The notes: a model not told the origin generated them from the sequence alone. A stretch of DNA of 64,000 bases from Acinetobacter terrestris (GCF_004331155.1 NZ_SJNZ01000002.1:62001-126000); one strand, 5' to 3'; shown: positions 48,732 through 58,279, counted from the first letter of the stretch. Numbers and translations are program-made.

Positions 48732-49868
48732 CTAATTCCCTTGAGGTACTTTCGTACCATTTTTATAGTCCTGTGCAATTTCATCGGTGACCAATTTTTC
48801 TTCTTTTTCTGCTTTTTGAATACCTTCCTGAATTGCCTCTTGGGCTTCTTGTTCATCGGCATCGGTTTGTTCCAGTTCATCCTGAACCTGTTCGAAAACG
48901 CGACCCGTTTGTAATACGACATACACCGGAAAATGATCCGACCCAACATGTGGCAAACGCTCCATATGGACTAAAGCAAAGTCGGTGCTATGAAAAACAT
49001 GGTCGAGTGACCAGCGAAACATTGGATAATCTGCATGAAAGGTATTGATATAGCGTCGCCCTACACGCGGATCAAGCAGCCCACTAATGCGCTGAAATAA
49101 TCGTGTGGTTCTTGACCACGCCACATCATTCAAATCCCCCATCACAATACAGCTTTCATCCAAATCTTTAATTTGATCACCGACCATTAAAAGCTCTGCA
49201 TCTCGGAGGGTCGAATCTTTGGCTTCAGTTGGGCTGGGCGGTTTAGGATGCAGGCAATACAGTTGCACCGGTTGGCCTGAACGTAAAATTACGGTGGTAT
49301 GAATGGAAGGAATTTCATCACTTAAAATGAATTTCACTTCGGTATCTTTCAGTTCAAGCTTACTGTAAAGATGCATGCCATACAGATTGTCCAAAGGCAC
49401 AGGTACACGATAGGGATAATCTTTTTCAATCACGGCAAGGGCTTTTTGCCAGATGAGATCTGTTTCTAAGGTCAGTACCAAATCAGGTTGATGTTTCTGG
49501 ATCTGTTCAACCAACAAGTGATATTTATCATTTGGAGTTAATACATTAGATACAAGCAAAGAAATTTGCTTATCAGGATTAAGCTGATGCTTATGGACTT
49601 TCTTGACCTGTTTCTTCCAGATAAAGGTATAAGGCAGCACCATTTTAAGCTGATATGCGAGTGCCGCAATCAGGGCAGTAAAGACAATTTCACGCCGTAG
49701 ATCCCATGGCTGATCCCAGACCAACAACAGCACCAAAGCAATCAGTCCCAAAACTAAAATTTGCAAGCGTGGAAAATCGGCCCCTCGAATCCACCATTCA
49801 TCCCGTGGAATTAATGACCAAAATGTCAGCCATATAACAAAAACTGAAATTAACTCCACCCAAATCAT
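48732..49868 (-). CDS. Endonuclease/exonuclease/phosphatase (EEP) family membrane protein
   Basis: 378 residues. Two or three N-terminal hydrophobic segments (about 3-20, 32-50, 60-80) anchor it. The EEP domain (about 105-325) shows the metal and catalytic residues: LLVSNVLTPN (Asn), LVLTLETDL (Glu), VMGDLNDVAWSR (Asp, Asn), LDHVFHS (Asp) and VGSDHFPVYVVL (Asp-His). The tail (about 325-378) is Glu/Gln-rich. Relatives include YafD-like proteins of unknown substrate; phosphodiester or phospholipid hydrolysis is plausible. Start ATG 49868. Confidence 0.88.
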   Translation of the reverse strand: MIWVELISVFVIWLTFWSLIPRDEWWIRGADFPRLQILVLGLIALVLLLVWDQPWDLRREIVFTALIAALAYQLKMVLPYTFIWKKQVKKVHKHQLNPDKQISLLVSNVLTPNDKYHLLVEQIQKHQPDLVLTLETDLIWQKALAVIEKDYPYRVPVPLDNLYGMHLYSKLELKDTEVKFILSDEIPSIHTTVILRSGQPVQLYCLHPKPPSPTEAKDSTLRDAELLMVGDQIKDLDESCIVMGDLNDVAWSRTTRLFQRISGLLDPRVGRRYINTFHADYPMFRWSLDHVFHSTDFALVHMERLPHVGSDHFPVYVVLQTGRVFEQVQDELEQTDADEQEAQEAIQEGIQKAEKEEKLVTDEIAQDYKNGTKVPQGN

Positions 49869-49986
49869 AAGTCTCTGCTCTTTTGTTGCTTTTAGTTTTT
49901 CTATGATGAAATAACTTTATCAATTTTCTATGTAACATAAACAAGATATTCCGCTCAATAATATTGATGTTTTCATTGTGTAGTAC

Positions 49987-50014
49987 TTGCAGTTGCGGTC
50001 GCTTTTGATACACT
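49987..50014 (+). promoter_or_regulatory. Candidate sigma70 promoter of asd
   Basis: TTGCAG (49987-49992), 16-base spacer, TACACT (50009-50014), about 42 bases before the asd start. Confidence 0.5.
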
Positions 50015-50055
50015 CAAGCCCCCTTTTATTTTTTTACGCACCGAGGCAAAGTGAC

Positions 50056-51174
50056 ATGAAAGTAGGTCTGGTCGGTTGGCGCGGGATGGTTGGTTCTGTC
50101 CTCATGCAACGTATGGTTGAAGAGAATGATTTTGCTCATTTTGAGCCATTCTATTTTTCTACCAGTAATGCAGGTGGTGAAGCGCCTGCGTTTGGCGGTA
50201 AGACTGCCCCAGCACTTATGGATGCATCAGACATTAACAGTCTGAAGCAGATGGATGTCATTATTACCTGCCAAGGTGGTGATTATACCTCTGAAGTTTT
50301 CCCTAAATTAAAAGCGGAAAACTGGAACGGTTACTGGATTGATGCTGCATCTACCCTGCGTATGGATGATGAAGCCATCATCGTGCTTGACCCGGTTAAC
50401 ATGCATGTGATTAAAGATGGTTTGGTTAATGGCACCAAAACATTTGTCGGTGGTAACTGTACCGTTTCATTGATGTTGATGAGCATGGGCGCGCTTTACC
50501 AAAACAATTTGGTTGAGTGGATGACTGCAATGACGTATCAGGCAGCATCTGGTGCAGGCGCACAAAACATGCGCGAGCTGATCACGGGTATGGGTTATTT
50601 ATATAACAATACCAAAGATTTGCTCGATGACCCGCGTTCACCCATCTTAGACATCGACTCTAAAATTGCATCTTTGCAACGTGGTGAAGGTTTCCCTGCT
50701 GCCAACTTCGGTGTGCCTTTAGCCGGCTCACTCATTCCATATATCGACAAACAGCTCGACAATGGTCAGTCAAAAGAAGAGTGGAAAGCGCAAGTTGAAA
50801 CCAACAAGATCTTGGGCAATCAACAAATCGTTCCAATTGATGGTCATTGTGTACGTATTGGTGCAATGCGTTGTCATTCACAAGCTTTAACTTTGAAGCT
50901 TAAGAAAGACGTGCCGCTTGATGAAATCGAAGACATGATTCGTCAATCCAACCCATGGGCAAAAGTCGTTCCGAATACACGTGAAGCGTCGATGACGGAT
51001 CTGACTCCTGTAGCGGTTACCGGTACATTGTCTGTTCCGGTAGGTCGTTTGCGTAAGCTGAATATGGGTAAAGAATACCTGGGCGCGTTCACTGTAGGTG
51101 ACCAATTGCTTTGGGGTGCTGCGGAACCGTTACGCCGTATGCTTCGCATCCTCATTGAATATAAAAATGCTTAA
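50056..51174 (+). CDS. asd: Aspartate-semialdehyde dehydrogenase
   Basis: 372 residues from ATG 50056 ([20 protein letters not shown]). It reduces aspartyl phosphate to the semialdehyde, the branch to lysine, diaminopimelate, threonine and methionine. NADP motif GWRGMVG at 7-13, catalytic Cys135 in [11 protein letters not shown], catalytic His in [17 protein letters not shown]. Long gammaproteobacterial form. It precedes fimV and truA as in Pseudomonas. Confidence 0.97.
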   Translation: MKVGLVGWRGMVGSVLMQRMVEENDFAHFEPFYFSTSNAGGEAPAFGGKTAPALMDASDINSLKQMDVIITCQGGDYTSEVFPKLKAENWNGYWIDAASTLRMDDEAIIVLDPVNMHVIKDGLVNGTKTFVGGNCTVSLMLMSMGALYQNNLVEWMTAMTYQAASGAGAQNMRELITGMGYLYNNTKDLLDDPRSPILDIDSKIASLQRGEGFPAANFGVPLAGSLIPYIDKQLDNGQSKEEWKAQVETNKILGNQQIVPIDGHCVRIGAMRCHSQALTLKLKKDVPLDEIEDMIRQSNPWAKVVPNTREASMTDLTPVAVTGTLSVPVGRLRKLNMGKEYLGAFTVGDQLLWGAAEPLRRMLRILIEYKNA

Positions 51175-51194
51175 TTGTTAAAGTTAAAAAAACG

Positions 51195-51227
51195 AAAAGC
51201 CGGTCACAATTGATCGGCTTTTTTTAT
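51195..51227 (+). terminator. Terminator after asd
   Basis: Stem AAAAGCCG-G-TCA / TGA-T-CGGCTTTT with one mismatch and a T7 tract, about 20 bases after the stop. Confidence 0.8.
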
Positions 51228-51317
51228 GTATGCTTTATGTTAGTATTTTACAATTATTCAACATCTCGTTAATCTACAACTTTCGCAATGCGATACAGAA
51301 TTGAGCTAAAAATTAAG

Positions 51318-52775
51318 ATGACTGCATATAACAAATTAAAGATTGCCATTTTAGCCATTATTACTTCACAGAATATTCATGCGATTACTATTGATCCTAT
51401 TCAAATTCAATCTGCACCGGGCGAATTACTCTATGCAGAAATGAATTTCCGCCAAGCCGATCCTAATTCACAAATACAAGCCAGCTTAGCCAGTTCAGAA
51501 GACATCACCACTTTAGGCGTAGGTCACCAACCGCCTGGACATCTTAATTTTTTTACCCGTCGTGATGGCTCGGGGAATGGCGTGATTACCATTACCTCTT
51601 CACGTCCGCTGACTGAAGCTGAACTGAATATTATTATCAAAATTCAAGAAGGCAATGCCACGCGCTTGCAGCATATTAAAACCCCGTTACAACGTGGCAG
51701 CACACCTACTCAGGCACGTATTGCCAGCAATGAAAAACCTTTGGCTCCCATTACCATTGTCAGTGAAAAAGATATTGCCTTGCACTTGCCTGAAAGCACT
51801 CAATATCAGCTTGCAAAAGCACAACCAGCAGCTCATCAATCCTTTGAAGCCCCATTGATGGTACAAAAAGCAGCGCCGCCTCGCTTGAATGCCATGACTC
51901 CCGCACCTGTGGTCATCTCATCAATGAGTATGCCTTCCGCGCAGCCCAATACAACGGCTTTAGCTGAAATAAAAACATCAGCACCAGAACAACTCACCAC
52001 AAAAAATCAGATTAAAGACACGCCTCTTGCATCGAACAAAACGACTTCCAATGCAATGACTTCTGCAGACCCATTAGTGAGGAAATTTGCAGAATCACCC
52101 ACTCAAAAGATAGCCGAAAATAAAATAGCGGGTAAACCAGCAGAAAAAGCTGCCGCAAAAACCAAACCGGAAATACCTGCGCCTGCTCCTAAGCCACCCA
52201 AACAGCAAAATGAAGCAGTAGCTACAGCGCAAACCACAAAACATGTGGTGCAATCCAATGAGTCGCTTTGGGCGATCGCTTCACGGGTCGCAACTGAGCA
52301 AAACCGTCCGGTTGGCGAAGTCATGAAGCAGATCAAAGCGAACAATGAACACGCCTTTATTCAGGGAGATATGAATCGCTTACGTCGTGGTGCGGCATTG
52401 AATCTAAATACCGCCCATAGCCAAAAAGAAGGCAAGAAAGTCAGTGTTGCACACTTGGCAAAAACCCCGTCCAACCAATCAGGAAAAGCCAAATATCGCC
52501 TAAATCAGGCGGAGATGAGCCTGGTTGCAGAGAAAGAACAAGATTCAGCCAGCGGTTCTGCTAAAAAGAACACAGAAAAAAATCAAACATCGAACGAGTT
52601 GTCATTAAAAGTTATGACATCCCGTGAAAAAACCGTTAAATTACAGAGAAACGTAACACAGTTAGAATTGGCATTACGTCACAAGGATCACAGAATTCAA
52701 TTATTAAATACTCGTCTTGCCCAATTGCAACAACAATTGAAAGCACAACAAGTAGAGAAAAAGCCAACACACTAA
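51318..52775 (+). CDS. fimV: FimV-like protein, periplasmic (N-terminal) half
   Basis: 485 residues from ATG 51318, which starts a normal signal peptide (MTAYNKLKIAILAIITSQNI); a frame start at 51288 gives an atypical leader. Residues about 23-125 form the FimV N-terminal domain (TIDPIQIQSAPGELLYAEMN). A Pro/Ala/Thr-rich spacer follows, then a LysM peptidoglycan-binding domain near 310-365 (HVVQSNESLWAIASRVATEQ) and a C-terminal coiled coil (VTQLELALRHKDHRIQLLNT). No membrane helix is present. In Pseudomonas, FimV continues through a helix into a cytoplasmic TPR half; here that half is the next gene, 70 bases downstream. Confidence 0.82.
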   Translation: MTAYNKLKIAILAIITSQNIHAITIDPIQIQSAPGELLYAEMNFRQADPNSQIQASLASSEDITTLGVGHQPPGHLNFFTRRDGSGNGVITITSSRPLTEAELNIIIKIQEGNATRLQHIKTPLQRGSTPTQARIASNEKPLAPITIVSEKDIALHLPESTQYQLAKAQPAAHQSFEAPLMVQKAAPPRLNAMTPAPVVISSMSMPSAQPNTTALAEIKTSAPEQLTTKNQIKDTPLASNKTTSNAMTSADPLVRKFAESPTQKIAENKIAGKPAEKAAAKTKPEIPAPAPKPPKQQNEAVATAQTTKHVVQSNESLWAIASRVATEQNRPVGEVMKQIKANNEHAFIQGDMNRLRRGAALNLNTAHSQKEGKKVSVAHLAKTPSNQSGKAKYRLNQAEMSLVAEKEQDSASGSAKKNTEKNQTSNELSLKVMTSREKTVKLQRNVTQLELALRHKDHRIQLLNTRLAQLQQQLKAQQVEKKPTH

Positions 52776-52845
52776 GGTGTTATACAATTTGATTTTTTTG
52801 GATGAGTTTCATTGATAACAACTCAATCCTGTAAGGGGTAACAAC

Positions 52846-54177
52846 ATGCTGCTTTATGTGATTCCGTTTATATTATTATTAGTGATCGCAATTGTATTAA
52901 AAAAGCGTGACACCAATAAACAAGCAGAGCAAACGTCAGCATCCAAGGCGAAAGCTAAAAAAGTAAGCTCAACAAAAAAGCCCGCGCAAAAAACTCAAAT
53001 TGTGGCAAATACGGTTGTTGAGAAGAAAAAAACCACCCCTTTATCTGCTGATGTGCGCAATAAAATTGAAGCGCTCATCCGTGAACGTAATTTTTTCTCT
53101 GCTGAAGCACAGATTAATCAGGCATTAAACAGAGACAATTCACAGCATGAGTTGTATTTACTGTTGCTGGATATTCACATCTTGCAAAAAGATGAATTTG
53201 CGATTAGCCAACTGATTAATCATCTACGTTCATTAGAACTGGATGAGATTTTAGAACAAGCGCTTGCTAAAAAAGCAGCACATGACAAAGAAGCAGAAGG
53301 CTCTAGAGATACTATTGATTTCAAACCAGAAACTTCTATTTCGACACCTACGTATACAGCACCGACTGAACAAAAAAATACGGCTGATTTTGATGCACTC
53401 ATGAATACTGCTGCTCCATCCGGGACAGCAAATAATGTATCTTTCGATCAGTTGCAGCAAGAATCTTATTCGGCCAAAACAGAAGCAGCTGAAGAAATTC
53501 AGCCCTTAGATTTCAATACCCTTTCCTTAGATACAACAATCAAAGCAGAAGTACCTGCCGCTCCTATTGAAGAAATCAAGCCTTTAGACTTCAGTACATT
53601 CTCTTTAGACCCGAGTCCTGCGGCAACCGCTCCCAAGCAAGAAGCGACTCCAGTAGCAGAGGAAATCAAGCCTTTAGATTTTTCTTTTAGTTTAGATAAT
53701 CCGGCAGCAGAACAAAGCACAACAGCTGATGCAGCGGTTACGGCTAAACCTGTGCTTGATGAGAAGCCTGAATTTAATTTTGATTTCTCGGCTGCAGAAA
53801 CTGTTGCAGCGCCTGAAGCAAAAATTACAGTCGAAGAAACCAAGCCAAGTTTAGATTTAGACTTTAATTTAGAACCCGTAACGAGAACTGAACAACAACC
53901 TGTAGAACCCGTTCCAGCAAAAGCTGCCGGTGTGAGTTTTGATATTAGTAATATCAGCCCATCTGCATCTAAAGCAGATCAAAATGATCCGCTGGTTCAA
54001 TCCTTCCCGGAACTGATTGAAGTCAATGAAATCAGCCTGAATTTAGATCTTGCACAGCAATACATCCAATTGGGTGCTTTTGAGTCGGCACGTGAATTAT
54101 TGGCAGAACACGAAGCTGAATATACAGCTGAACAACGCCAGCAAGCCGATCAGTTGCGCAATCAGATAGCTTCTTAA
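52846..54177 (+). CDS. FimV-like protein, membrane and cytoplasmic (C-terminal) half
   Basis: 443 residues. It opens with a membrane helix (residues 1-18, LLYVIPFILLLVIAIVL) and a Lys-rich stretch, then a TPR-like helical segment (about 65-140) and a long acidic spacer with a threefold repeat EEIxPLDFxxxSLD near residues 215-285. The C-terminus (NEISLNLDLAQQYIQLGAFE, SARELLAEHEAEY) is the conserved FimV C-terminal TPR domain. An AAGGGG site precedes ATG 52846, so it is translated as a separate protein. FimV organises polar functions such as type IV pili and cAMP signalling. Confidence 0.82.
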   Translation: MLLYVIPFILLLVIAIVLKKRDTNKQAEQTSASKAKAKKVSSTKKPAQKTQIVANTVVEKKKTTPLSADVRNKIEALIRERNFFSAEAQINQALNRDNSQHELYLLLLDIHILQKDEFAISQLINHLRSLELDEILEQALAKKAAHDKEAEGSRDTIDFKPETSISTPTYTAPTEQKNTADFDALMNTAAPSGTANNVSFDQLQQESYSAKTEAAEEIQPLDFNTLSLDTTIKAEVPAAPIEEIKPLDFSTFSLDPSPAATAPKQEATPVAEEIKPLDFSFSLDNPAAEQSTTADAAVTAKPVLDEKPEFNFDFSAAETVAAPEAKITVEETKPSLDLDFNLEPVTRTEQQPVEPVPAKAAGVSFDISNISPSASKADQNDPLVQSFPELIEVNEISLNLDLAQQYIQLGAFESARELLAEHEAEYTAEQRQQADQLRNQIAS

Positions 54178-54195
54178 GCTATTTCGCTCTACTAT

Positions 54196-54223
54196 AAAGC
54201 AGTCATCCTTGGCTGCTTTTTTT
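54196..54223 (+). terminator. Terminator between fimV half and asparaginase gene
   Basis: Stem AAAGCAG / CTGCTTT followed by a T7 tract that ends immediately before the ATG of the next gene at 54224. Confidence 0.7.
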
Positions 54224-55195
54224 ATGATGAAAAAAATAGCGTTAATTTATATGGGCGGTACATTTGGCTGCATTGGCGAGCCATTGAGTCCCATGCCTGC
54301 TGAAAATTTTATTCCCCAGTTACAACGCGTTCTTCCTTTGCATCTTGATATCGAATGTTTTGTTGCGCCCAGCATAAAAGACAGCAGTGCAAGTACTGCA
54401 ACTGACTGGCTGCAACTGATTCAGTTGATTCAAAGCCTACAACTTAAAAATTATCAACATTTCGTCGTGATTCACGGCACTGATACCCTCAGCTATGCCA
54501 GTGCAATAGTTGCACGATTTCTGGGACAATCCGCACATGTTGTACTCACCGGTAGTCAATATCCTTTATTGAATGTAAGTGGAAGCAATACCCGTGAATT
54601 TACCGATGCTATCGATAACCTTAATTTTGCCCTCGATGCGGTGGCAACATGTTCTGTCGGTGTATATTTAGCTTTTCATCACCAGCTTATTCATGCCCAA
54701 ACAGCGCTGAAACAACATACGACTGCATTAGATGCATTTGCTGGAATAAACGCTAAAGAAAACCTCATCACCCATCAGCAAAGCTATGTCCTCCATGAAT
54801 CTGATATTGAGAAGGCACGCTCATTTAACTGCTTAAGTTTAATGGCACAGCCAATAGATATAGAACAGCAAATTAAAAACCTGAAAAATTTACAGCAACA
54901 TCCCCCTCACGTTCTAATCTTACAGGGCTTTGGTACGGGCAATTTGGCGGTCAACGAAGAATTCATTGCTACGCTTCAGGATCTACACGCTCAAGGCTGT
55001 GCCATTATTCTCACCACCCAAGTGCCTTTTGGCACGATTGATCAACGCTATGCGATAAATGAATGGATACCACATGCCAATATTATGATGAGTGATTGTC
55101 TAGGTCATGCAGATCTTTATGCAAAAGCACTGAAAATGTATTTACAATACGACAGCGTAGACCAGTGGCAGGCCCACTGGCATGATTCAGTATAA
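54224..55195 (+). CDS. L-asparaginase
   Basis: 323 residues from ATG 54224 (or 54227). It hydrolyses asparagine to aspartate and ammonia. The first catalytic motif is IYMGGTFGCIG (usually TGGTIxS) and the second VVIHGTDTLSYASA; VVLTGSQYPL also fits. It lacks a signal peptide, so it is the cytoplasmic type. The start follows a terminator T run with no ribosome site, which is odd. It separates fimV from truA, which are adjacent in Pseudomonas. Confidence 0.88.
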   Translation: MMKKIALIYMGGTFGCIGEPLSPMPAENFIPQLQRVLPLHLDIECFVAPSIKDSSASTATDWLQLIQLIQSLQLKNYQHFVVIHGTDTLSYASAIVARFLGQSAHVVLTGSQYPLLNVSGSNTREFTDAIDNLNFALDAVATCSVGVYLAFHHQLIHAQTALKQHTTALDAFAGINAKENLITHQQSYVLHESDIEKARSFNCLSLMAQPIDIEQQIKNLKNLQQHPPHVLILQGFGTGNLAVNEEFIATLQDLHAQGCAIILTTQVPFGTIDQRYAINEWIPHANIMMSDCLGHADLYAKALKMYLQYDSVDQWQAHWHDSV

Positions 55196-55207
55196 ATAGA
55201 GGTAAAT

Positions 55208-56005
55208 ATGCAGCGTCTTGCGGTCGGTATTGAGTTTTCTGGAGTTGAGTATCGAGGATGGCAAACCCAGCAAACTGGCGTGCGTAGCGTGCAAGAAACG
55301 ATTGAAACCGTCCTCAGCAAAATTGCCAACGAACCCATTATTTTACATGGCGCTGGACGTACTGATGCTGGTGTACATGCCACCAATATGGTTGCACATT
55401 TTGACACCTCTGCCATTCGTCCATTGCGTGGCTGGCTGATGGGCGCAAATAGCACTTTACCCAAAGACATTGCCATCCAGTGGATTAAACAGATGGATAC
55501 GGATTTCCATGCCCGTTTTAAAGCGCAATCACGTCGTTATCGCTATGTCGTCTACAATTCACCGAGTCGCCCTGCACTGCTCTATAAACAAGTCACCCAC
55601 GTCTATTATCCGCTTGATGTAGACAAGATGATTGAGGCTGCAAAGAAATTTGAAGGCACACATAACTTTGAGAGCTTTCGTGCTGCATCCTGTCAATCGA
55701 ATCAACCGGTTCGTCATGTCAGCCATTGCCGTTTAATCCGTCACGGCTGTTATTTGGTATTAGATATTCAGGCAGACGGTTTTTTACATCATATGGTACG
55801 CAACATTATGGGATGCTTGCTTGAAATCGGTCAGAGCATGTATGAAATTGACCATATTGACCAGATTTTTGCAGCTGAAGACCGTAAAGCTGCGGGGATT
55901 ACCGCGCCGCCCGATGGCTTATATTTTATTCATGCTGACTATCCGGCGCAGTTTGAATTACCTGCGTTGCCCTTAGGACCGCATTGGCTGAATATGCCGG
56001 AATAA
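55208..56005 (+). CDS. truA: tRNA pseudouridine(38-40) synthase
   Basis: 265 residues. It isomerises uridines 38-40 in tRNA anticodon stems. Catalytic Asp53 in HGAGRTDAGVHATN; SRRYRYVVYNSPSRPALL and QADGFLHHMVRNIMG are family segments. ATG 55208 lies 12 bases after the asparaginase stop, with an AGAGGT site, so the two are probably one transcript. Confidence 0.96.
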   Translation: MQRLAVGIEFSGVEYRGWQTQQTGVRSVQETIETVLSKIANEPIILHGAGRTDAGVHATNMVAHFDTSAIRPLRGWLMGANSTLPKDIAIQWIKQMDTDFHARFKAQSRRYRYVVYNSPSRPALLYKQVTHVYYPLDVDKMIEAAKKFEGTHNFESFRAASCQSNQPVRHVSHCRLIRHGCYLVLDIQADGFLHHMVRNIMGCLLEIGQSMYEIDHIDQIFAAEDRKAAGITAPPDGLYFIHADYPAQFELPALPLGPHWLNMPE

Positions 56006-56033
56006 TGCTTAGCTTACATTTTTTTAAAATATA

Positions 56034-56100
56034 TACCTCCCCTAACCCCTCCTGAAAGGAGGGGAATTCCTCTCTTTTAAAAAGGTAGGTTAGGAGGATT
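56034..56100. repeat. REP-like intergenic palindromic repeat, copy 3
   Basis: ACCTCCCCTAACCCCTCCTG is followed by AAAGGAGGGGAATTCC and AGGTAGGTTAGGAGG; the parts form imperfect inverted pairs around CCTAACC/GGTTAGG. The core matches the elements after leuS and thyA only partly. It lies between the convergent truA and AraC genes. Confidence 0.6.
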
Positions 56101-56116
56101 CTTTTAAATATTAATC

Positions 56117-57127
56117 TTAACGCTGCTTACGCTTTCTATATTCCACTGGCGTTTCATTGGTCCAGCGCTTAAAGGCACGATAAAAAGTACTTGGCTCGGA
56201 AAAACCGGTGAGATATACAATCCGTTCTACACTTTCCGCTGTATTGGCCAACAATTTTTTTGCCAAACGACAGCGATAATCAGACAAGATTTGCTGGAAA
56301 CTGGTATTGGCCTCAGACAGCTGAGTACGCAAACGGCGCGGCGTAATATTCAAATGCGTCGCAACGGTTTCTAAAGTCGTTTCACCACTTTCTAGTGTTG
56401 AACCGATGGCACGGCGAACCTCACCGACCAAGTCATAACGTGCGAGTTCTTGCAGCTTTTCAAGCGCCAGTTGCTCATGTAACTGTAATAACTCAGGTTC
56501 TGCTTGCCATAACTGATAATCCAAAATGGCAGGATCAAAATATAAACGTGTTTCCTTTTGCCCTAAACTGACCGGACATTCGTAAACCCGAAAATATTCC
56601 TCATCAAACGCACCCTGGCTAAAATTGAAGTCGATATAAATCGGCTGAAAACGGCCTTCGGTAATAAATTTAAAGAAGCGCAATACCCCAGACATCGCAC
56701 ATTCAGAAAAATGACGATTGACCAAATTGTCCGACCAGGCACCCTGCTCCCCATTGGTGAGATAGCAACGGTCATCTTCAATAATCAGTTTGGCATGAAA
56801 TGCATCACTGATCAGTCGTTGATAGGCCAAGGCCCGTTTTAGCCCTTCACCAAAGTTTTCACTCGAAATAAATAGGTGTTCAATCACCTGCCCACGATAT
56901 AAAGGCAGGTGTTCACCTAAATGCAAACCGATGTCAGGATCTTTACTCACCTCCTCTGCAGCCACCCAAAACGCATATTGGGCACTGAGCGGCGTACGAT
57001 CATTGGTTTCGACCTGATTTAAGGCCACACCAGCTTTCGTTAAAATTTCTTCAGTTGGCAAACCTGAACGACGAATGGCCTGGTAGCCCAATCGCAAAAT
57101 AACCGATGCATCAGTTAACTGACCCAC
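56117..57127 (-). CDS. AraC-family transcriptional regulator
   Basis: 336 residues. An N-terminal ligand/sensor domain of the Arabinose_bd type (about 15-205, YQAIRRSGLPTEEILTKAG and HLPLYRGQVIEHLFISS) is followed by a two-helix-turn-helix AraC domain (about 235-333): TLETVATHLNITPRRLRTQL, then ERIVYLTGFSEPSTFYRAFK and WTNETPVEYRK. Members such as OruR/ArgR-like regulators control catabolic operons; the target here is unknown because the neighbours are infA and truA. Start ATG 57127. Confidence 0.9.
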   Translation of the reverse strand: MGQLTDASVILRLGYQAIRRSGLPTEEILTKAGVALNQVETNDRTPLSAQYAFWVAAEEVSKDPDIGLHLGEHLPLYRGQVIEHLFISSENFGEGLKRALAYQRLISDAFHAKLIIEDDRCYLTNGEQGAWSDNLVNRHFSECAMSGVLRFFKFITEGRFQPIYIDFNFSQGAFDEEYFRVYECPVSLGQKETRLYFDPAILDYQLWQAEPELLQLHEQLALEKLQELARYDLVGEVRRAIGSTLESGETTLETVATHLNITPRRLRTQLSEANTSFQQILSDYRCRLAKKLLANTAESVERIVYLTGFSEPSTFYRAFKRWTNETPVEYRKRKQR

Positions 57128-57295
57128 GCAAAGACCTTCCTTATATATTATTCATTTATACTTAAAAAGATTAATTTTAGATTAACTGCGATTGACCAAA
57201 CTGACAACAGAACAATACGATTTTTTGTAGAAAAAATTTATACCCATGGTTCGCTTATTTAACTGACAGATGATCGAGCAAAGCCGCATTGTGCC

Positions 57296-57324
57296 TTGTT
57301 TTATGCAAAAAAATTGACTATAAT
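57296..57324 (+). promoter_or_regulatory. Sigma70-type promoter of infA
   Basis: TTGTTT (57296-57301), 17-base spacer and a consensus TATAAT (57319-57324), 35 bases before the infA start. Confidence 0.75.
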
Positions 57325-57358
57325 TTGCGCCTTTCCAATTTATTCATTCAGGTAGGCT

Positions 57359-57580
57359 ATGGCCAATAAAGAGGAACTCATCGAGTTCGAAGGCGTTGTC
57401 ACCGAGACGCTTCCTAATACTATGTTCCGTGTACGTTTAGAAAACGGTCATGAAGTGATTGCTCACATCTCTGGTAAAATGCGTAAACACTATATTCGTA
57501 TTTTAACTGGCGACAGTGTTAAAGTAGAAATGACTCCTTATGATTTGACCAAGGGTCGTATTACTTATCGTGCACGCTAA
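57359..57580 (+). CDS. infA: Translation initiation factor IF-1
   Basis: 73 residues, full length. An OB-fold S1-like protein: [40 protein letters not shown] and a final [12 protein letters not shown]. It occupies the ribosomal A site during initiation. ATG 57359 follows AGGTAGG. It has its own promoter and terminator. Confidence 0.97.
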   Translation: MANKEELIEFEGVVTETLPNTMFRVRLENGHEVIAHISGKMRKHYIRILTGDSVKVEMTPYDLTKGRITYRAR

Positions 57581-57594
57581 GTTTTAGCGAAAGC

Positions 57595-57621
57595 AAAAGC
57601 CACTTTACAGTGGCTTTTTTA
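57595..57621 (+). terminator. Terminator after infA
   Basis: Perfect 10-bp stem AAAAGCCACT / AGTGGCTTTT with a T tract. Confidence 0.85.
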
Positions 57622-57739
57622 TTATCTGCAAAACGCAATCTTGACTCAAAAATCGACTTAAAAATTGACTTTAAATACAGATCCAATCTATAAGTAAATG
57701 GATTAAAACCTATTAGAAATTTAAAAATATCACTATAAA

Positions 57740-58136
57740 ATGACATTTAATAGAAAACATCTTTCTCTAGCCAATATGCTCGCCTGTCTAATTTTTCTCA
57801 TGGCATGTTCGACAGGTGGCAATCATCGTCTTGATCAGTCTCTACAACACTATGGGGGTCAAATTGCAGATCAAGTTCGCAGCCAGCTTGACCTGAATAA
57901 ATGGGATTTAAGGCCACGCAAGAACCGACTCAGACAGCAGAATTGCTCAGCTACACCATTGTTCGTGATATGAATATCCGATGGGTACGCCCAATATTAG
58001 CCCCAGCATCTCGATGGGTGCACCGATGCCGCCCCCTCAAATGGGGGGTTATAATCTCGAGATGAAATGTCAGATAGGGTTTGCTCTAAAAGAAGGAATT
58101 GTTCAATCCATTGGTTATGCTGGTAGAGCGTGCTAA
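57740..58136 (+). pseudogene. Lipoprotein gene with two frameshifts, paralogue of the next gene
   Basis: ATG 57740 opens a lipoprotein signal (ACLIFLMAC lipobox) and 58 residues of a coding frame. At the T run 57907-57909 the frame shifts, and again at the C run 57978-57979; adding one base to each restores a continuous protein to the TAA at 58134-58136. The restored sequence aligns without gaps to the neighbour at 58280 over KWDFKATQEPTQTAELLSYT, and ends KCQIGFALKEGIVQSIGYAG then RAC, against QCKIIFRLENNIAKSVHYSG and RTC. Both lesions are single-base losses in homopolymers, so sequencing error must be excluded. Confidence 0.75.
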
Positions 58137-58279
58137 TGCCAGAGTACAGCCTAAAGCCTGTGTCAGGTTTTAGATAATAGGCTTTGATCTCCAGTCCCCC
58201 ATCTGTACCGTGTATCAAATAACAACGTTCATTGACAGTTTATCCATCTAAAATAAAGTTTTATTCAATGGAGAAAGCC

